A stretch of 64,000 nucleotides of DNA from Limnephilus marmoratus. Its lineage: Eukaryota; Arthropoda; Insecta; Trichoptera; Limnephilidae. The notes under the pieces are model-generated. The model had not been told where the DNA came from. It made no database searches and worked only from the letters and a program-made list of their open reading frames with translations. A program made the position numbers and the translations under genes. Positions 1 to 9,930 of the stretch are shown piece after piece; the first letter of the stretch is position 1, and the number at the start of each line of letters is the position of its first letter. The stretch lies in assembly GCA_917880885.1 (NCBI GenBank), contig OU862933.1, positions 5,131,452 to 5,195,451 on the forward strand. The letters run 5' to 3'.

Positions 1-69
1 GTTTCAGGCTAATAATTATTACTATATATATTTTGAATGACATTTTATTTTTCCAGTGCCTTAACGCAA

Positions 70-141
70 GCGTTGGTGGTGTAATGGTCAGCATAGTTGC
101 CTTCCAAGCAGTTGATCCGAGTTCGATTCTCGGCCATCGCA
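70..141 (+). tRNA. tRNA-Gly (anticodon TCC), copy 1
   Basis: A 72 nt tRNA of eukaryotic tRNA-Gly type. The anticodon loop reads CTTCCAA, the T arm carries GTTCGATTC closed by a 5 bp stem, and the D arm carries GGTGTAATGGTC. The acceptor stem pairs except for a T-T mismatch at the fourth pair, shared by all three copies in this window. A run of seven T follows two bases after the discriminator A and would serve as a Pol III terminator. It supplies glycine to GGA codons if functional. The shared mismatch leaves open a pseudogene or SINE-like origin, but the complete arms and terminators favour real genes. Confidence 0.85.
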
Positions 142-438
142 CATTTTTTTATTCACTTTTATGGAACAAAAAGATTCCTTCAATATCTATCTTAAAATGG
201 CGATCATGGACATATGAAATGCTGTACAGGACAAAAAAAAACCAAATTGAGTTAAATACGTCATTTTTCTCCGTTCTTTTTCCTCTTTCGATCTGCGTCG
301 TCGAAATTTTTCTAGGAACATTGTGTACTTCACGACGTGCATTTCAGAGGTTTTTTTTTTTAAATGATAAATTTATTTCTATTTTAATAGAAATTTACAA
401 AGAATCTTATAGTATTCTGAAAGATCTGTTCAGTGTTA
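142..438. other. Spacer, no recognised feature
   Basis: AT-rich DNA between the tRNA and the first Helitron. I see no conserved domain in any frame. The open frame that crosses the tRNA at the window start is accidental. Confidence 0.5.
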
Positions 439-1213
439 TCTATAATATAAAAATGAATCGCTAAATTTGTTGGTAAGCGCAAATCTCGAGAGCGGCTGAA
501 CCGATTTCGCTAATTCTTTTTTTAGAATATTCCTTGAAGTTCGAGGATGGTTCTTACGGAGAGAAAAATTAAGAAAATTGCGCAGAAAATTAGATAATAA
601 CAGAAAACATCGCACGTTTGACAGTTCGCGTGTTAGAGAATGACATTTTGCAAAACAATGAATGATTGTTCAATCAGGGTTCTATTTTTGAAAATCTTTA
701 GTTGATAAATTTATTTAAAGTAGGTACTCCCCTAATAGTTTGAATCGAATCAAGAATTTTAGATATTTTAAATGGGTACCTATGTTAGGTACCAAATTTA
801 ATATACATGAAAACTAGAAATTTGAATAAAAATTGTAAAAGGAGGCACGCGGGCTGTTTAAAAACTGAATGTACTGGGATTGAATATATGAGGGTTATAT
901 GAGGGTTGGCGGGACGAGGGAGCGGTAAAGGGAAGAGGGAGGGCGGGGAAGGTGGAAGGGGAATGCGAGAGGGGGGAGGGGGACCTGGGAGGGGAGAGGG
1001 GAACTCGGGAGGCGGGTTCGCGGGACGGGGGAAGGGGGGGGGAGTGGAGTGGGGAGAGGGAAAGTGGAGGTGAGGGAGTGGGAACTCGAGAGGGGAAGAG
1101 GACGCAGGAGAAAAAGGGGAGGCGGAAGGGGAACGGGACGAATGGGAAAGGACACTCAGGGTGAAACAATGTCTTTATTAAATGGCATAGCAACGCATGC
1201 CGGGACCAGCTAG
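439..1213 (+). mobile_element. Non-autonomous Helitron, copy A (complete)
   Basis: The element starts TCTATAATATAAAAATGAA after an A. It ends with a GC-rich hairpin (GGCATAGC...GCATGCC), then GGGACCAGCTAG, followed by T. Insertion between A and T without target duplication, a 5' TC, and a 3' hairpin with CTAG are the Helitron signature. There is no Rep/helicase ORF, so it is non-autonomous. The middle (about 895-1162) is a degenerate purine-rich minisatellite of GGGGA-type units. Related copies lie at 13875-20010 (minus, interrupted), 49695-50308 (plus) and, decayed, ending at 2067. Confidence 0.8.
895..1162 (+). repeat. Purine-rich degenerate minisatellite inside Helitron A
   Basis: A long strand-asymmetric G/A tract built of variable GGGGAGAGGGAA-like units. 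The open frames it creates on both strands are low-complexity artefacts. The same tract occurs in the other copies of this Helitron family near 1890-2010, 13930-14165 and 50120-50250. Confidence 0.7.
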
Positions 1214-1339
1214 TTTTACAATAAAAATTCGTAGTTGTAGGTATACAAAAACAGGTGAAATGGTTTATTTGGAATTTTTATTTCTTTTAAATTACTTTCT
1301 TTTCGCTCTCCTGAACAATTAACATTTTGTCCTTTACAG

Positions 1340-2067
1340 CATTTCAAATTTCCGTGATCGATAGTATTGAATAAGCGACTGGAATATGGTGATCTCTACT
1401 TTTATTTGTAAAAATCAAAATATGCTTACTTCTGGATTTGTATATATATATGAGATTTCTATGCGTTGTTAAACCATTCATCCGATTGCGATGAAACTTT
1501 GGGGATTTGGTGTGCGCAAGCCCGCGATGGTTTGTATATACAAAAGTGAGTTCTGCCATCATGAAATTATGCACTGCTAACCGTTCATCCGATTGTGATG
1601 AAGCTTTGGGAATTTGATGTGTGCATCTGGAATTTGATATGTGTTTCTATATATAATAGTTAGCTCTGGCGTCATGAAAATGCGTTGCTAAACCGTTCAT
1701 CCGATTGCGAGGAAACTTTGGTGAGTTGTTGTGAGCACGCCCGCGAAGGTTTCTATCTGGTGTGAGGAGGTTTCTAACTTTTTACTGGTGAGCTCTGGCA
1801 TTATGAAATTTGTATAAAAAAATTGCAATAGGTGGCACGCGAGATGTTTGAAAACTGAATGTACTGGGACTGAATATATAGAACGCGGGAGGGGTGTGCG
1901 GGACGGTGGAGCGGGAGAGGGGAGAGGATGGGCGGGGATGGTGGAAGGGGAACGCGGGAGGATAGGGGATGCGGGAGAGGAACGGGGACACACGGGAAAG
2001 GACGTGAAGGGAGAAACCATTCATTTATTTGAATATGGCATTGCAACACATGCCGGGAACCAGCCAG
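1340..2067 (+). mobile_element. Decayed Helitron-family copy B
   Basis: The 3' part matches Helitron A: a purine-rich tract at 1880-2010, then a hairpin of the ATTGCAACACATGCCGGGA type and AACCAGCCAG before T, so the terminal CTAG has become CCAG. The 5' limit is uncertain. The internal part carries three direct repeats, listed separately. Confidence 0.55.
1463..1803 (+). repeat. Three direct repeats of about 110 bp
   Basis: Three successive units each contain CGTT..TAAACCRTTCATCCG, then GATGAAACTTTGG, a GTGTGCGC-like segment, and end near GAGCTCTGGCATTATGAAA. A further single end of this unit occurs near 23140-23165. The units look like an amplified internal segment of a Helitron-type repeat. 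Confidence 0.65.
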
Positions 2068-4778
2068 TGTATATTAAAAAATAATCGAAACTAGATTAAA
2101 AATTCTAATTTTAGTTGTTTGTCTGTAAATCCAGTATAATAGAACGTTTCCAGAGCTTCTGCATCGAATTTAAGTTTCATTTTCAAAATTGGAACAGATG
2201 TGTCGAGAATTCAGACTATACTAGTTGGTTGCGAAAAAATATTTCCTCCAAACTTTTTTTTTCCTCCAATCTGTCCAAAGGACCGGAAACTACCGAATCC
2301 GATCCCCGCGCACTGCTACTAGTAATAATGAATAATAGTGGAACACATTTCGACGAGACATGAGTAATATGAGTATGCAATAGCACCTCTATGATTATCC
2401 CATGATTTTTCACGGGTAGTATTTAACTAAAAAGCTTCGAATAATCGTAACGAGGTGGTAGATGGTAGGTGATAAGTTTCTAAGTAGTCGTGACTTTTCG
2501 TCGGATTTTCCAGGAGAAAAAGTATTGGTATTTTTACACCAGTCTCGCGTTAACTAATACGGCGTTAGATGCGTCGCGTGTAACGTACATATTATATTGT
2601 TATAGTCAGTACAGTGTTCATAGTATAGTGGAGTGCACCTGGTGCGTAAGTTATTTGCGACTCATTTAAAGACGATTTAACCTTCGTTAAAGATACAGCC
2701 TCAGCCCCCAATAAAATATAAACCCAAGATATTTACAAAACAAAACAAGAATTTTTTAAAAAATCTTGCCGAAATACAAATAAATAAAAAATATTCTGGA
2801 ATAAAGCAAAGTTTAATGATCCTTGAAACCTCTCGACTCTGGAGGTAAGTACTTAAGAGCGTTTAACCAGCCAGCGGACGAAAATCCATATTTCGTCGAA
2901 AGTTGTTCTTCCGATCTTGCAGGGCGGTTACAATGAGAAAGATCGATTATTCTCCGAACCAGCTTTTTTAAATTATAACTCAATATCGAATGTATTTCAA
3001 TCCAAATTAGCTTTAATTTATACCTTCATCCAAAAATGCTGAAAGGCGTGATAATAAAACTATTAAAATAGTGTACTTTTTGTAGTTATTTTTTGATTAT
3101 AAATATTTATCATTTTTCAATAATGTCTAAATTTAATAAGAATGTTAAAAAAATCTGAAATATATTAATTTGTAAGTGCGCAAATAAATACACAAATGGA
3201 CCAATTTTCGTCAAGAAACACATGTACGTACATATTTTTTAATGATTTTATTGAAACTAAAATTAAAATTCTAATACATAACTTTGCTAGATAATGTATT
3301 GATTTATTTTACTGCATGATAACATTATTTGAAATAGGTGTGGTATAATACAAATCTTTTTTGAAAATTTAACAAATCTGCCAACGACCTATGGAATAAC
3401 CTTATTATTCTAAAAATTAAAAAAAAATCTAAAAATTTATTACATAACTATGCTAGATAAAAGAACAATATTTCGAAATCCATTTATAATTTTTTGTGGA
3501 AAAGAGTCAATACGTCTAAAAACTTTTTTGAAAATGACGTATTTCCGGCTTTCTCTGGTAATGCCCTCTTAAATATTAACAAGGGTAAAAGGTTGGTCAC
3601 TTATGAAGTTTGCTTAATAGTAATAAATGGGTTGTTATGCTTAATAATGGCTTGGAACATTTAGTTTCCAATTACGAGCCCAATTCCAAAACAAACACAG
3701 TTTTTTTTTTATTTGTCCGCGTGATTAATTACATTGATTCAAAAAATTAGCCCAGTAATTAATTTTGCCCGTGGCTCGTATTTGCGAAGTAATTTGAACT
3801 CGTATCGCAGACGAGTAAATATGAGAAGAGTCATGGATAAAAATATTTTTTATACAAGGTAAAGGCTACTGGCGATATTTTCTGTTTATTTTGCGTCGTG
3901 AGGATAAAAGGATTTCCAATAGAATAAAGGTATCTTCCCCGGGGGCATGGCGTCCTTGTAATCTATCCCACAAATCAAAAAGTTGTTGAACTTCACGTAG
4001 GGTGCATAAGGCACTTTTTTACGTAATAAAACCGTTAAATTTTTCAATACCATTCCACGTGATTCCCATCCAATGAGGAAAAAAATTTCTTTCAATTGTT
4101 TGGTTTTACGCAAAGTTTCCTAGTTTTAAAAAATCCGTTTGCATTTTAATTAATTATACTTCGTTTATAAGAAACTGTAATTATAGCTTGAGGGTGCAAA
4201 CTCAATGCTTGAGACAACTTGGAAATAAAATGTTAATTGCATTTCAGTTTTTAATATCTTTTTAACGTAGATTGTTGATTCAGTTCATTCGAAACTTTTC
4301 GTGCTCTAGAACAGACCTTCAGGCTTTTCAACGTTTTTGCTCAGTTTGCAATGTTTTCTATGAATTTAAAATGTCATATATATTTGTTTATTTTAATATT
4401 TCGTAAAAACTAATACTATTTTAAAAACTAGATTAAATTAAGCATAAACGTTGCTATTTTTAATTAATAATATCTTAATATCGAACATGAAAAATGTTGT
4501 CGAAAACGCTAACTTCATTCTTATCCAAACGTAGAAAAATTTAACAGAACAAGATAAGTATTTCGAAAAAACATTCCTTTTGTTTAGGGAATTTGTAAGC
4601 AAATTTATTATATGTTTATTATAACAATTGTCTTTTTTTAAACCTTTGAAGGTTATTCCCATGAATGTAATATATAATTTAATATAAATGTATTGTAACT
4701 TAACTTTTTATCTCGTTCATACAAAAAAATAAGAAAAAGCAATTATGTTAATGGCGCGAATTGTAGGTAAATTCTTCA
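2068..4778. other. Long stretch without a recognisable gene
   Basis: AT-rich DNA. Around 2585-2850 there is a weak promoter-like arrangement: ATATTATATTG, then TCAGTACAG about 25 nt on, and a GGAGGTAAGT splice-donor-like site near 2840. A 75-codon minus-strand frame at 3886-4113 has no domain I recognise. Nothing else stands out. Confidence 0.4.
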
Positions 4779-4961
4779 ATGTGCTTATTTTTAGGATTTT
4801 ATTCATGGCTTCCAGTGAACATATTTAGGATCTTATTCATGGCATCTAGTGTAGGTATATATTTGGGATCTTATCCGTGGCATTCAGTGCACTTATTTAG
4901 AATCTTATTCATTCAGTTTACATATTTAGGATCTTATTCGCGGCATCTAGTGTACATATCT

Positions 4962-7178
4962 CAGAAACAAGAAAGAAATGTAAAACACTATCTAAACTAT
5001 GCTATAAAGCACACATCACCTCCATTGAGAAAACTGCGCTAGGAACAAAAAATCTTTGGAATTTTTTTAAAAAATTAAACAATGAAAGTACAGACTACCC
5101 CCCTACAATGCATTATGATGGAAAAATAGCCAACAGCACCCATGATATTGTTAATTTGTTTGCGGATCATTTCCAAAGTGTATATGAAAGCGAAATATCT
5201 GACAACAACGTACCGTCATACATATACCCAAGTACAATACATTTACAGAACTACCTCATTACACGGGAATCATGCTTAAATAAAATAATTTCCCTTGACC
5301 CCAACAAATCTGCAGGCCCAGATAACATCCCACCAATATTTCTCAAACAATGCGCATCTGCAATATCCGGTCCACTCACCACACTATTTAACCACTTACT
5401 TTCTTCAGGACATTTTCCAACCCGTTGGAAATCTAGTTATATTACTCCGATTTTCAAAAAAGGTGATGACACAGACATTAAAAACTACCGTCCAATCTGC
5501 ATACAATCAGCGCTCCCGAAAATCTTTGAATCCCTTGTTCTCGATTTAATTTATCCGTCAATATTAAAAGTTATAGATAAAAACCAACACGGATTCGTTT
5601 CTGGTAGGTCAACTGCTACTAACCTGTTACTTTACCATAACTATATTACAGAATCTTTTACAAAAAAAAAACAAGTTGACAGTATTTACACAGATTTTTC
5701 CAAAGCTTTCGACAAAGTATCACATAAATTATTACTTAGAAAACTTTATGCAATAGGGCTGAGAGGCAAGTTGTTGGATTGGTTCTCAAGTTACTTGTCT
5801 AACAGAATCTTATTTGTCAAAATTAAACACTCCAAATCTAAGTTATTTTATGCAACTAGTGGTCTACCGCAAGGGAGTCATCTCGGACCCATCCTTTTCC
5901 TTATATTCATAAATGATATAATAAGTTGTTTCGACGATGTAGAAGTTCTGCTTTTTGCCGATGACATCAAATTATATAAACAAATATCTAATATAAGAGA
6001 CTGCCTTATCCTACAGTCAAACATTGACAAATTACACAATTGGTGTGTTGCAAACAACTTATTCCTCAATATCGATAAATGTAAGACACTAACATTTTGT
6101 AGAATAAAGACCCCGTTATCTTTTGAATACACAATAAATAACAAAATCTTAGAAAAAGTCAAAGAAATCAGGGATCTTGGAGTTTTATTTGACACCCAAT
6201 TAAATTTTATAAACCACATACAAGAAATAACCAACAAAGGCATGAAGACACTAGGATTTATAATCAGAACCATCAAAGACTTTGATTCACTAGAAGCTAT
6301 TAAAATTGTATATTTGTCACTAGTACGCAGCTTGCTGGAATACAATTCCATCGTTTGGTCCCCATATTATCAAATTCATATAAAAAATATTGAACGAGTG
6401 CAGCACAAATTTTTACGATTTATTAACTTCAAGTTACATATACCTATTCAACACATTAACTATACATTCCTACTAAATACACTTAAATTGCATTCCCTAG
6501 AAAACAGAAGAAAAATAATTGACCTAACTTTTTTGTTTAAAATTATTCACTCCGAATTAAACTGTTGTGAACTTCTGCATCTCATTGACTTTAAGGTACC
6601 AACCCGAGCGACAAGGCAAAACATATTATTCTGTAACAATAATTCTCTAACCAACTATCACACACATGCATCAATTTCTCGACTTCACACACTAGGGAAC
6701 AAATACACCTCAAATATCGATGTATTTAATATAAGTTTACCGTTATTCAAGAAATATCTAAACAATATTTTTATGTAGAATATTTTGATATCTAAGGAGC
6801 ATCACCTAGGGTCTATTGCATATATTTGTGTATTTCTATATTAATCTACAATGTAAAAACTTGTTAACGTTTTCGTTTTATGTATCTTGCATTTTGTCAT
6901 GTATTATTCATGACATTTAATCAGTCACCTGTAAATTTTGTAATTGCTAACATACCTACTAGTTTATTTCTATGTCATTTACAACTTAGAAACTTTCTCT
7001 TTTATTGTAATGCACTATCATTCCTAAATTTATCTGTATGATGTTTACCTACTAGTTATATTTTTATAGTTCATCTTTTTTATAAAAAAAAAAAAAACTG
7101 TCTCTGTATTATAATCTTGTCATGTAAAAGCCCATCAGGGCGTTGAAAATTAATAAATAAAATAAAAATAAATAAAAA
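4962..7178 (+). mobile_element. 5'-truncated non-LTR retrotransposon (CR1/Jockey-like)
   Basis: Starts abruptly inside the linker between endonuclease and RT and ends with an AATAAA/AAATA-rich tail after a short 3' UTR containing CATCAGGGCGTTG. Minisatellite units resume directly on both sides, as expected for target-primed insertion with 5' truncation. Confidence 0.8.
5108..6778 (+). CDS. LINE reverse transcriptase (C-terminal part of ORF2)
   Basis: A 556-residue frame that copies LINE RNA at the target site. RT blocks in order: NYRPICI near residue 126, HGFVSGRST near 161, YTDFSKAFDKVSH near 194, GLPQGSHLGPILF near 252 and the catalytic FADD at 283-286, followed by the thumb and a C-terminal domain. 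The reading frame stays open upstream of the first ATG to about 4970, so this ATG is not a real start; the APE endonuclease and ORF1 are missing because of 5' truncation. The RT frame has no stop, so the insertion is fairly young. The QGS block has an H where V is usual. Clade (CR1 or Jockey) is inferred from block style only. Confidence 0.85.
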   Translation: MHYDGKIANSTHDIVNLFADHFQSVYESEISDNNVPSYIYPSTIHLQNYLITRESCLNKIISLDPNKSAGPDNIPPIFLKQCASAISGPLTTLFNHLLSSGHFPTRWKSSYITPIFKKGDDTDIKNYRPICIQSALPKIFESLVLDLIYPSILKVIDKNQHGFVSGRSTATNLLLYHNYITESFTKKKQVDSIYTDFSKAFDKVSHKLLLRKLYAIGLRGKLLDWFSSYLSNRILFVKIKHSKSKLFYATSGLPQGSHLGPILFLIFINDIISCFDDVEVLLFADDIKLYKQISNIRDCLILQSNIDKLHNWCVANNLFLNIDKCKTLTFCRIKTPLSFEYTINNKILEKVKEIRDLGVLFDTQLNFINHIQEITNKGMKTLGFIIRTIKDFDSLEAIKIVYLSLVRSLLEYNSIVWSPYYQIHIKNIERVQHKFLRFINFKLHIPIQHINYTFLLNTLKLHSLENRRKIIDLTFLFKIIHSELNCCELLHLIDFKVPTRATRQNILFCNNNSLTNYHTHASISRLHTLGNKYTSNIDVFNISLPLFKKYLNNIFM

Positions 7179-7299
7179 TATTTAGGATCTTATTCATGTC
7201 ATCCTGTGTACATGTTTAGGGTCTTATTCATAGCATCCAGTGTACATATTATATTTAGGCTCTTGTTAATGGCATCCAGTGTACATATTTAGGAACTTA

Positions 7300-7432
7300 G
7301 AGCGTGTTCAGACACAACTATAAATTTCGGCATATCGCTCGCCGTACATTTCCAATAAAAATTTATGGCGAGCGATGCGATATGCCGAAATACGCCAAGC
7401 CACGTATATTATAGCTGTGTCTGAATACGCTC
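7300..7432. mobile_element. PIF/Harbinger-type MITE, 133 bp
   Basis: Terminal inverted repeats GAGCGTGTTCAGACACA and its partner differ at one position of 17. A second inner inverted repeat around CGGCATATCGC makes the whole element fold. It is flanked by TTA on both sides, and removing it restores a minisatellite unit, which proves the ends. TTA duplication with GAGC ends is typical of PIF/Harbinger. Confidence 0.85.
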
Positions 7433-7510
7433 TTATTCATGGCATCCAGTGTACATATTTAGGATCTTATTCATGGTATCTATTATACATATTTAAGATC
7501 TTATTCATGT

Positions 7511-7802
7511 CATGAAGTATGCACATTTGAGACAAACCGAGAATGATTATTATTTCTATTTCTAACGTTGAAAATTTACGTAGTGCTGCGTGACCGAAAC
7601 TTTTAAAACTTTTATAAATGTTCGTACGCGCGGGTCATATTTGTCCCAAAGAGGCTCGAGGGGTTAGATAAATGTACATTGCGTGATCTGATGTTGTATA
7701 GTAAAATCTATCCGTTTTAATTTCAATTACGAGCTAAACAAAATAATGCATTTGGCATATTCTGATTATTGCAAAGTGCCTACCATAATAGCAAAGAGAT
7801 AG
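7511..7802. other. Spacer, nothing recognised
   Basis: AT-rich DNA between the minisatellite array and the duplicated tRNA flank; no domain or clear repeat structure seen. Confidence 0.4.
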
Positions 7803-7844
7803 GATTGCTTAGTATTTGTAACTGTGTGGTCAAAGGTGTAATAC

Positions 7845-8632
7845 TTATTATAATGCCCTCGATTCCATCATTAAAGCACAAAAACTAATAATAAAAATAA
7901 TTCTTAAACTTCCTCTCACTACCAGCACCGATACGATCTTCAATACTTTCAACGTTATGGACATTAAACAGCTCTACGCAAAATCCATCTTACTTTATTT
8001 ACATAAAAACAACAAAGTCCTATACAAACCAACACAAATGATACACAATACCCGAGCCAAAAATAAAGAACTTCTCCAAACTCCCTTTTCTAAAACCACC
8101 TTTGGACAAAAACACTTTAAATACATAGCTTGCAAACTACACAATACACTTCCAGCCACGATTAGACAAACTGAATCAATGACCAAATACAAACAAGATA
8201 TAAAGAAATGGATTATAAGTATTGGACGTCACACTACTGCTAACATCTGTAAAATAGAGTACAAATAGACAGAATTACCATCTCACGTATGTCCTTACCC
8301 TTATTAAAGAACTTAAAATAGTAAAATCCTATATGTATAATATAACTACATATATAGATTCGAAAGGATTTACTACTTTATTCATCTCTTCCTTCACCTA
8401 TATAATGCTCTCTTTATGATATTAACCCTCAATCTTAATCATCTTTCTGTTTGAATTGTATAAATCAGTACGTATCTTACCTTAAATGTTCTTATGTTGT
8501 AATTAAATATTCTTTTGTATGATACTCATTTATGTACCTCTACGCCTGTCTCAACACAGGTATACCCTAGTGAGACAGGCATCGAATAATGTAATACAAA
8601 CATTCTTTTTAAAGATAAATAAATAAATAAAA
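7845..8632 (+). mobile_element. LINE 3'-end fragment (CR1/Jockey-like)
   Basis: Contains the C-terminal end of an RT protein and a 3' UTR with a conserved stem-loop near 8545-8582, in which GCCTGTCTCA pairs with TGAGACAGGC. It ends in AAATAAATAAATAAA. The same 3' UTR, reverse-complemented, occurs at 52111-52465. Confidence 0.75.
7957..8268 (+). pseudogene. C-terminal fragment of LINE reverse transcriptase
   Basis: 103 residues matching the region after the RT thumb in CR1/Jockey-like proteins: a VMDIKQLYAKSILLYLHK segment, then FGQKHFKYIACKLHNTLP, then KQDIKKWI before the stop. The frame reads upstream without a start to about 7845, showing 5' truncation. All catalytic blocks are missing. 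Related by layout to the C-terminus of the 36036-37710 protein, which also has an RQLYIKTILIYIWKK segment. Confidence 0.7.
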
Positions 8633-8686
8633 AATAATACACCTATAAATAATAAAAGAGAATTTGAAAAAATACCGCAAAAAATG

Positions 8687-8708
8687 TGCGATGGCCGAGA
8701 ATCGAACT
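8687..8708 (-). pseudogene. tRNA-Gly 3' fragment (22 nt)
   Basis: The last 22 nt of tRNA-Gly, including part of the T arm and acceptor stem, identical to the full gene at 8805-8876. It marks the breakpoint of the local tandem duplication. Confidence 0.75.
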
Positions 8709-8804
8709 GACAGATTGCTTAGTATTTATAACTGTGCGCTTAAAGGTGTAATAATGCACCTATAAATAATAAAAGAGAATTAGGAAAAAATACCGCAAAA
8801 AATG

Positions 8805-8876
8805 TGCGATGGCCGAGAATCGAACTCGGATCAACTGCTTGGAAGGCAACTATGCTGACCATTACACCACCAACGC
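8805..8876 (-). tRNA. tRNA-Gly (TCC), copy 2
   Basis: Same 72 nt sequence as copy 1, with TCC anticodon and the same T-T acceptor mismatch. A run of six T lies just downstream on the minus strand and would terminate Pol III. Confidence 0.85.
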
Positions 8877-8949
8877 CGTGATTAGACTTTAGAAAATATA
8901 AAATCTGATCGGAAAATTAGTACACATTTAAAGGCTGTATAAACATTAT

Positions 8950-9085
8950 TGGTTACGATAGGCTGATGTCTGTGGCGGACGGGCGAGCATACAATTGTAC
9001 AAATCTACAGTTTTGTTCCGAGTTTGATGAAATTTTGCACACTTGACCTTCAAAATTAGAAGAAGGACATCTGCGTGCAGTTTTG
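8950..9085 (+). mobile_element. Helitron-like internal fragment (family D)
   Basis: Contains GTGGCGGACGGGCGAGC, CAAATCTACAGTTTTG and GATGAAATTTTGCAC, all matched in reverse complement at about 20170-20320 within another Helitron. No ends are present. Confidence 0.5.
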
Positions 9086-9164
9086 AAAAACCTAAAAACA
9101 TTAAAAATGTCACCGATGACTAAAATTTTATTTTATTTTTACTCCCTAAATGTAAGGAATCCCT

Positions 9165-9600
9165 TTTTTTACATTAGCACCACACAGGAGGCCCTGAGGA
9201 AAGCAATTTCCCGCAAAAGTCATCTTAGGAGATGCTGTGTGGAGGGTTTTTTTAAGAAAAGGGAGGAGAGGAAGGGGAAGGAAATAGATATAAGAAGTGG
9301 GTAAGAATCTGGGGCTTAGTGTGTCCAGGAGTGACGGATATATGAATCCATCCCCCCAACTGCGGTGCAAGGCGATAGGTCAAGAGATACTGTCTGGAGG
9401 ATAAAAGATCTCCCTCAACCAGTCTCTCTCGATCCTGCCCACCACGCAGCAGATGAGTACACGTATCGGCCACCAATACCTGGATAAACCTCACCTCATG
9501 AACCCGAGCACCCCTGCTGCCTGCTGCCAGGCAGAGGTGTTGGTTATCCAAAAAAATGGTTCCCGGGCGGCGGTACCCATATCCGCCTCCCAAATTGTGA
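9165..9600 (-). repeat. Dispersed repeat X, copy 1
   Basis: Shares long blocks with 63348-63700: TTTACATTAGC, CCACACAGG, AATTTCCCGCA, CTGTGTGGAG, GTGACGG-type and CCTCCCTCAACCAGTCTCTC. A stem-loop CCACACAG...CTGTGTGG is kept in both copies. On the minus strand both copies have an open frame with a shared DRERLVEG segment (9252-9593 here), which may be a relic of a coding region. Class unknown. Confidence 0.55.
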
Positions 9601-9930
9601 ACTGCTTAAAGTATTTCCAGTACGTCCCTTAACAAACTATATATTTATACGTATATTATTTTGATATCTGAAAATTATGCCGAAATTTTGTTAAATTCCT
9701 ACAAAAATGTATTTTGACATAGTTTAGAGTGGGACTATTTGGCAAATAAAAGCCCCCAGAAAACGGCAAATCTCTCCATCTTCTTCTTTTCCATGCTTCT
9801 GCCCTCACAAAGCATTCTTCAACATTGGAGATTTTACAACGGTGGCGGAAAATTGAAACAAATGAACTAAGCGTGTGCTTCATAAAATACTGAACATGAA
9901 AACACTATCTTAAGAAAGAGGACGAAGGCT
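9601..9930. other. Spacer with one dispersed end motif
   Basis: Near 9620 the string GTACGTCCCTTAACA recurs at about 12630, where it precedes CCCTGTATGTT, and in altered form at about 23787. It may be the end of a TIR element. No gene seen. Confidence 0.4.

Larger units (their letters stand above)
4785..7510 (+). repeat. Minisatellite of about 36 bp units, interrupted
   Basis: Units follow the pattern TTAGGATCTTATTCATGGC followed by ATCCAGTGTACATAT. Copies run from 4785 to about 4961, resume at about 7179-7299 and continue from 7433 to about 7510. A LINE (about 4962-7178) and a Harbinger-type MITE (7300-7432) sit inside the array, so both inserted after it had amplified. Confidence 0.85.
7803..8826. 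repeat. Tandem duplication of the tRNA-Gly downstream flank
   Basis: The block from GATTGCTTAGTATTTGTAAC through the last 22 nt of the tRNA occurs twice: 7803-8708, split by a LINE 3' end at about 7845-8632, and 8713-8826. Both contain CACCTATAAATAATAAAAGAG and ATACCGCAAAAAATGTGCG. The duplication came first and the LINE later entered the first unit. Confidence 0.75.

Noticed and set aside
33..464. 143-codon frame at the window start
   Set aside because: Runs through the tRNA gene and into a Helitron; no domain and typical AT-rich composition.
858..1193. Proline/serine-rich and glycine/glutamate-rich frames
   Set aside because: Products of the Helitron purine-rich tract; the same frames recur at 1697-2084, 13864-14233 and 49972-50317.
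1463..1803. CRISPR-like array
   Set aside because: Only three diverged long units in a eukaryotic Helitron context; no spacers or cas genes.
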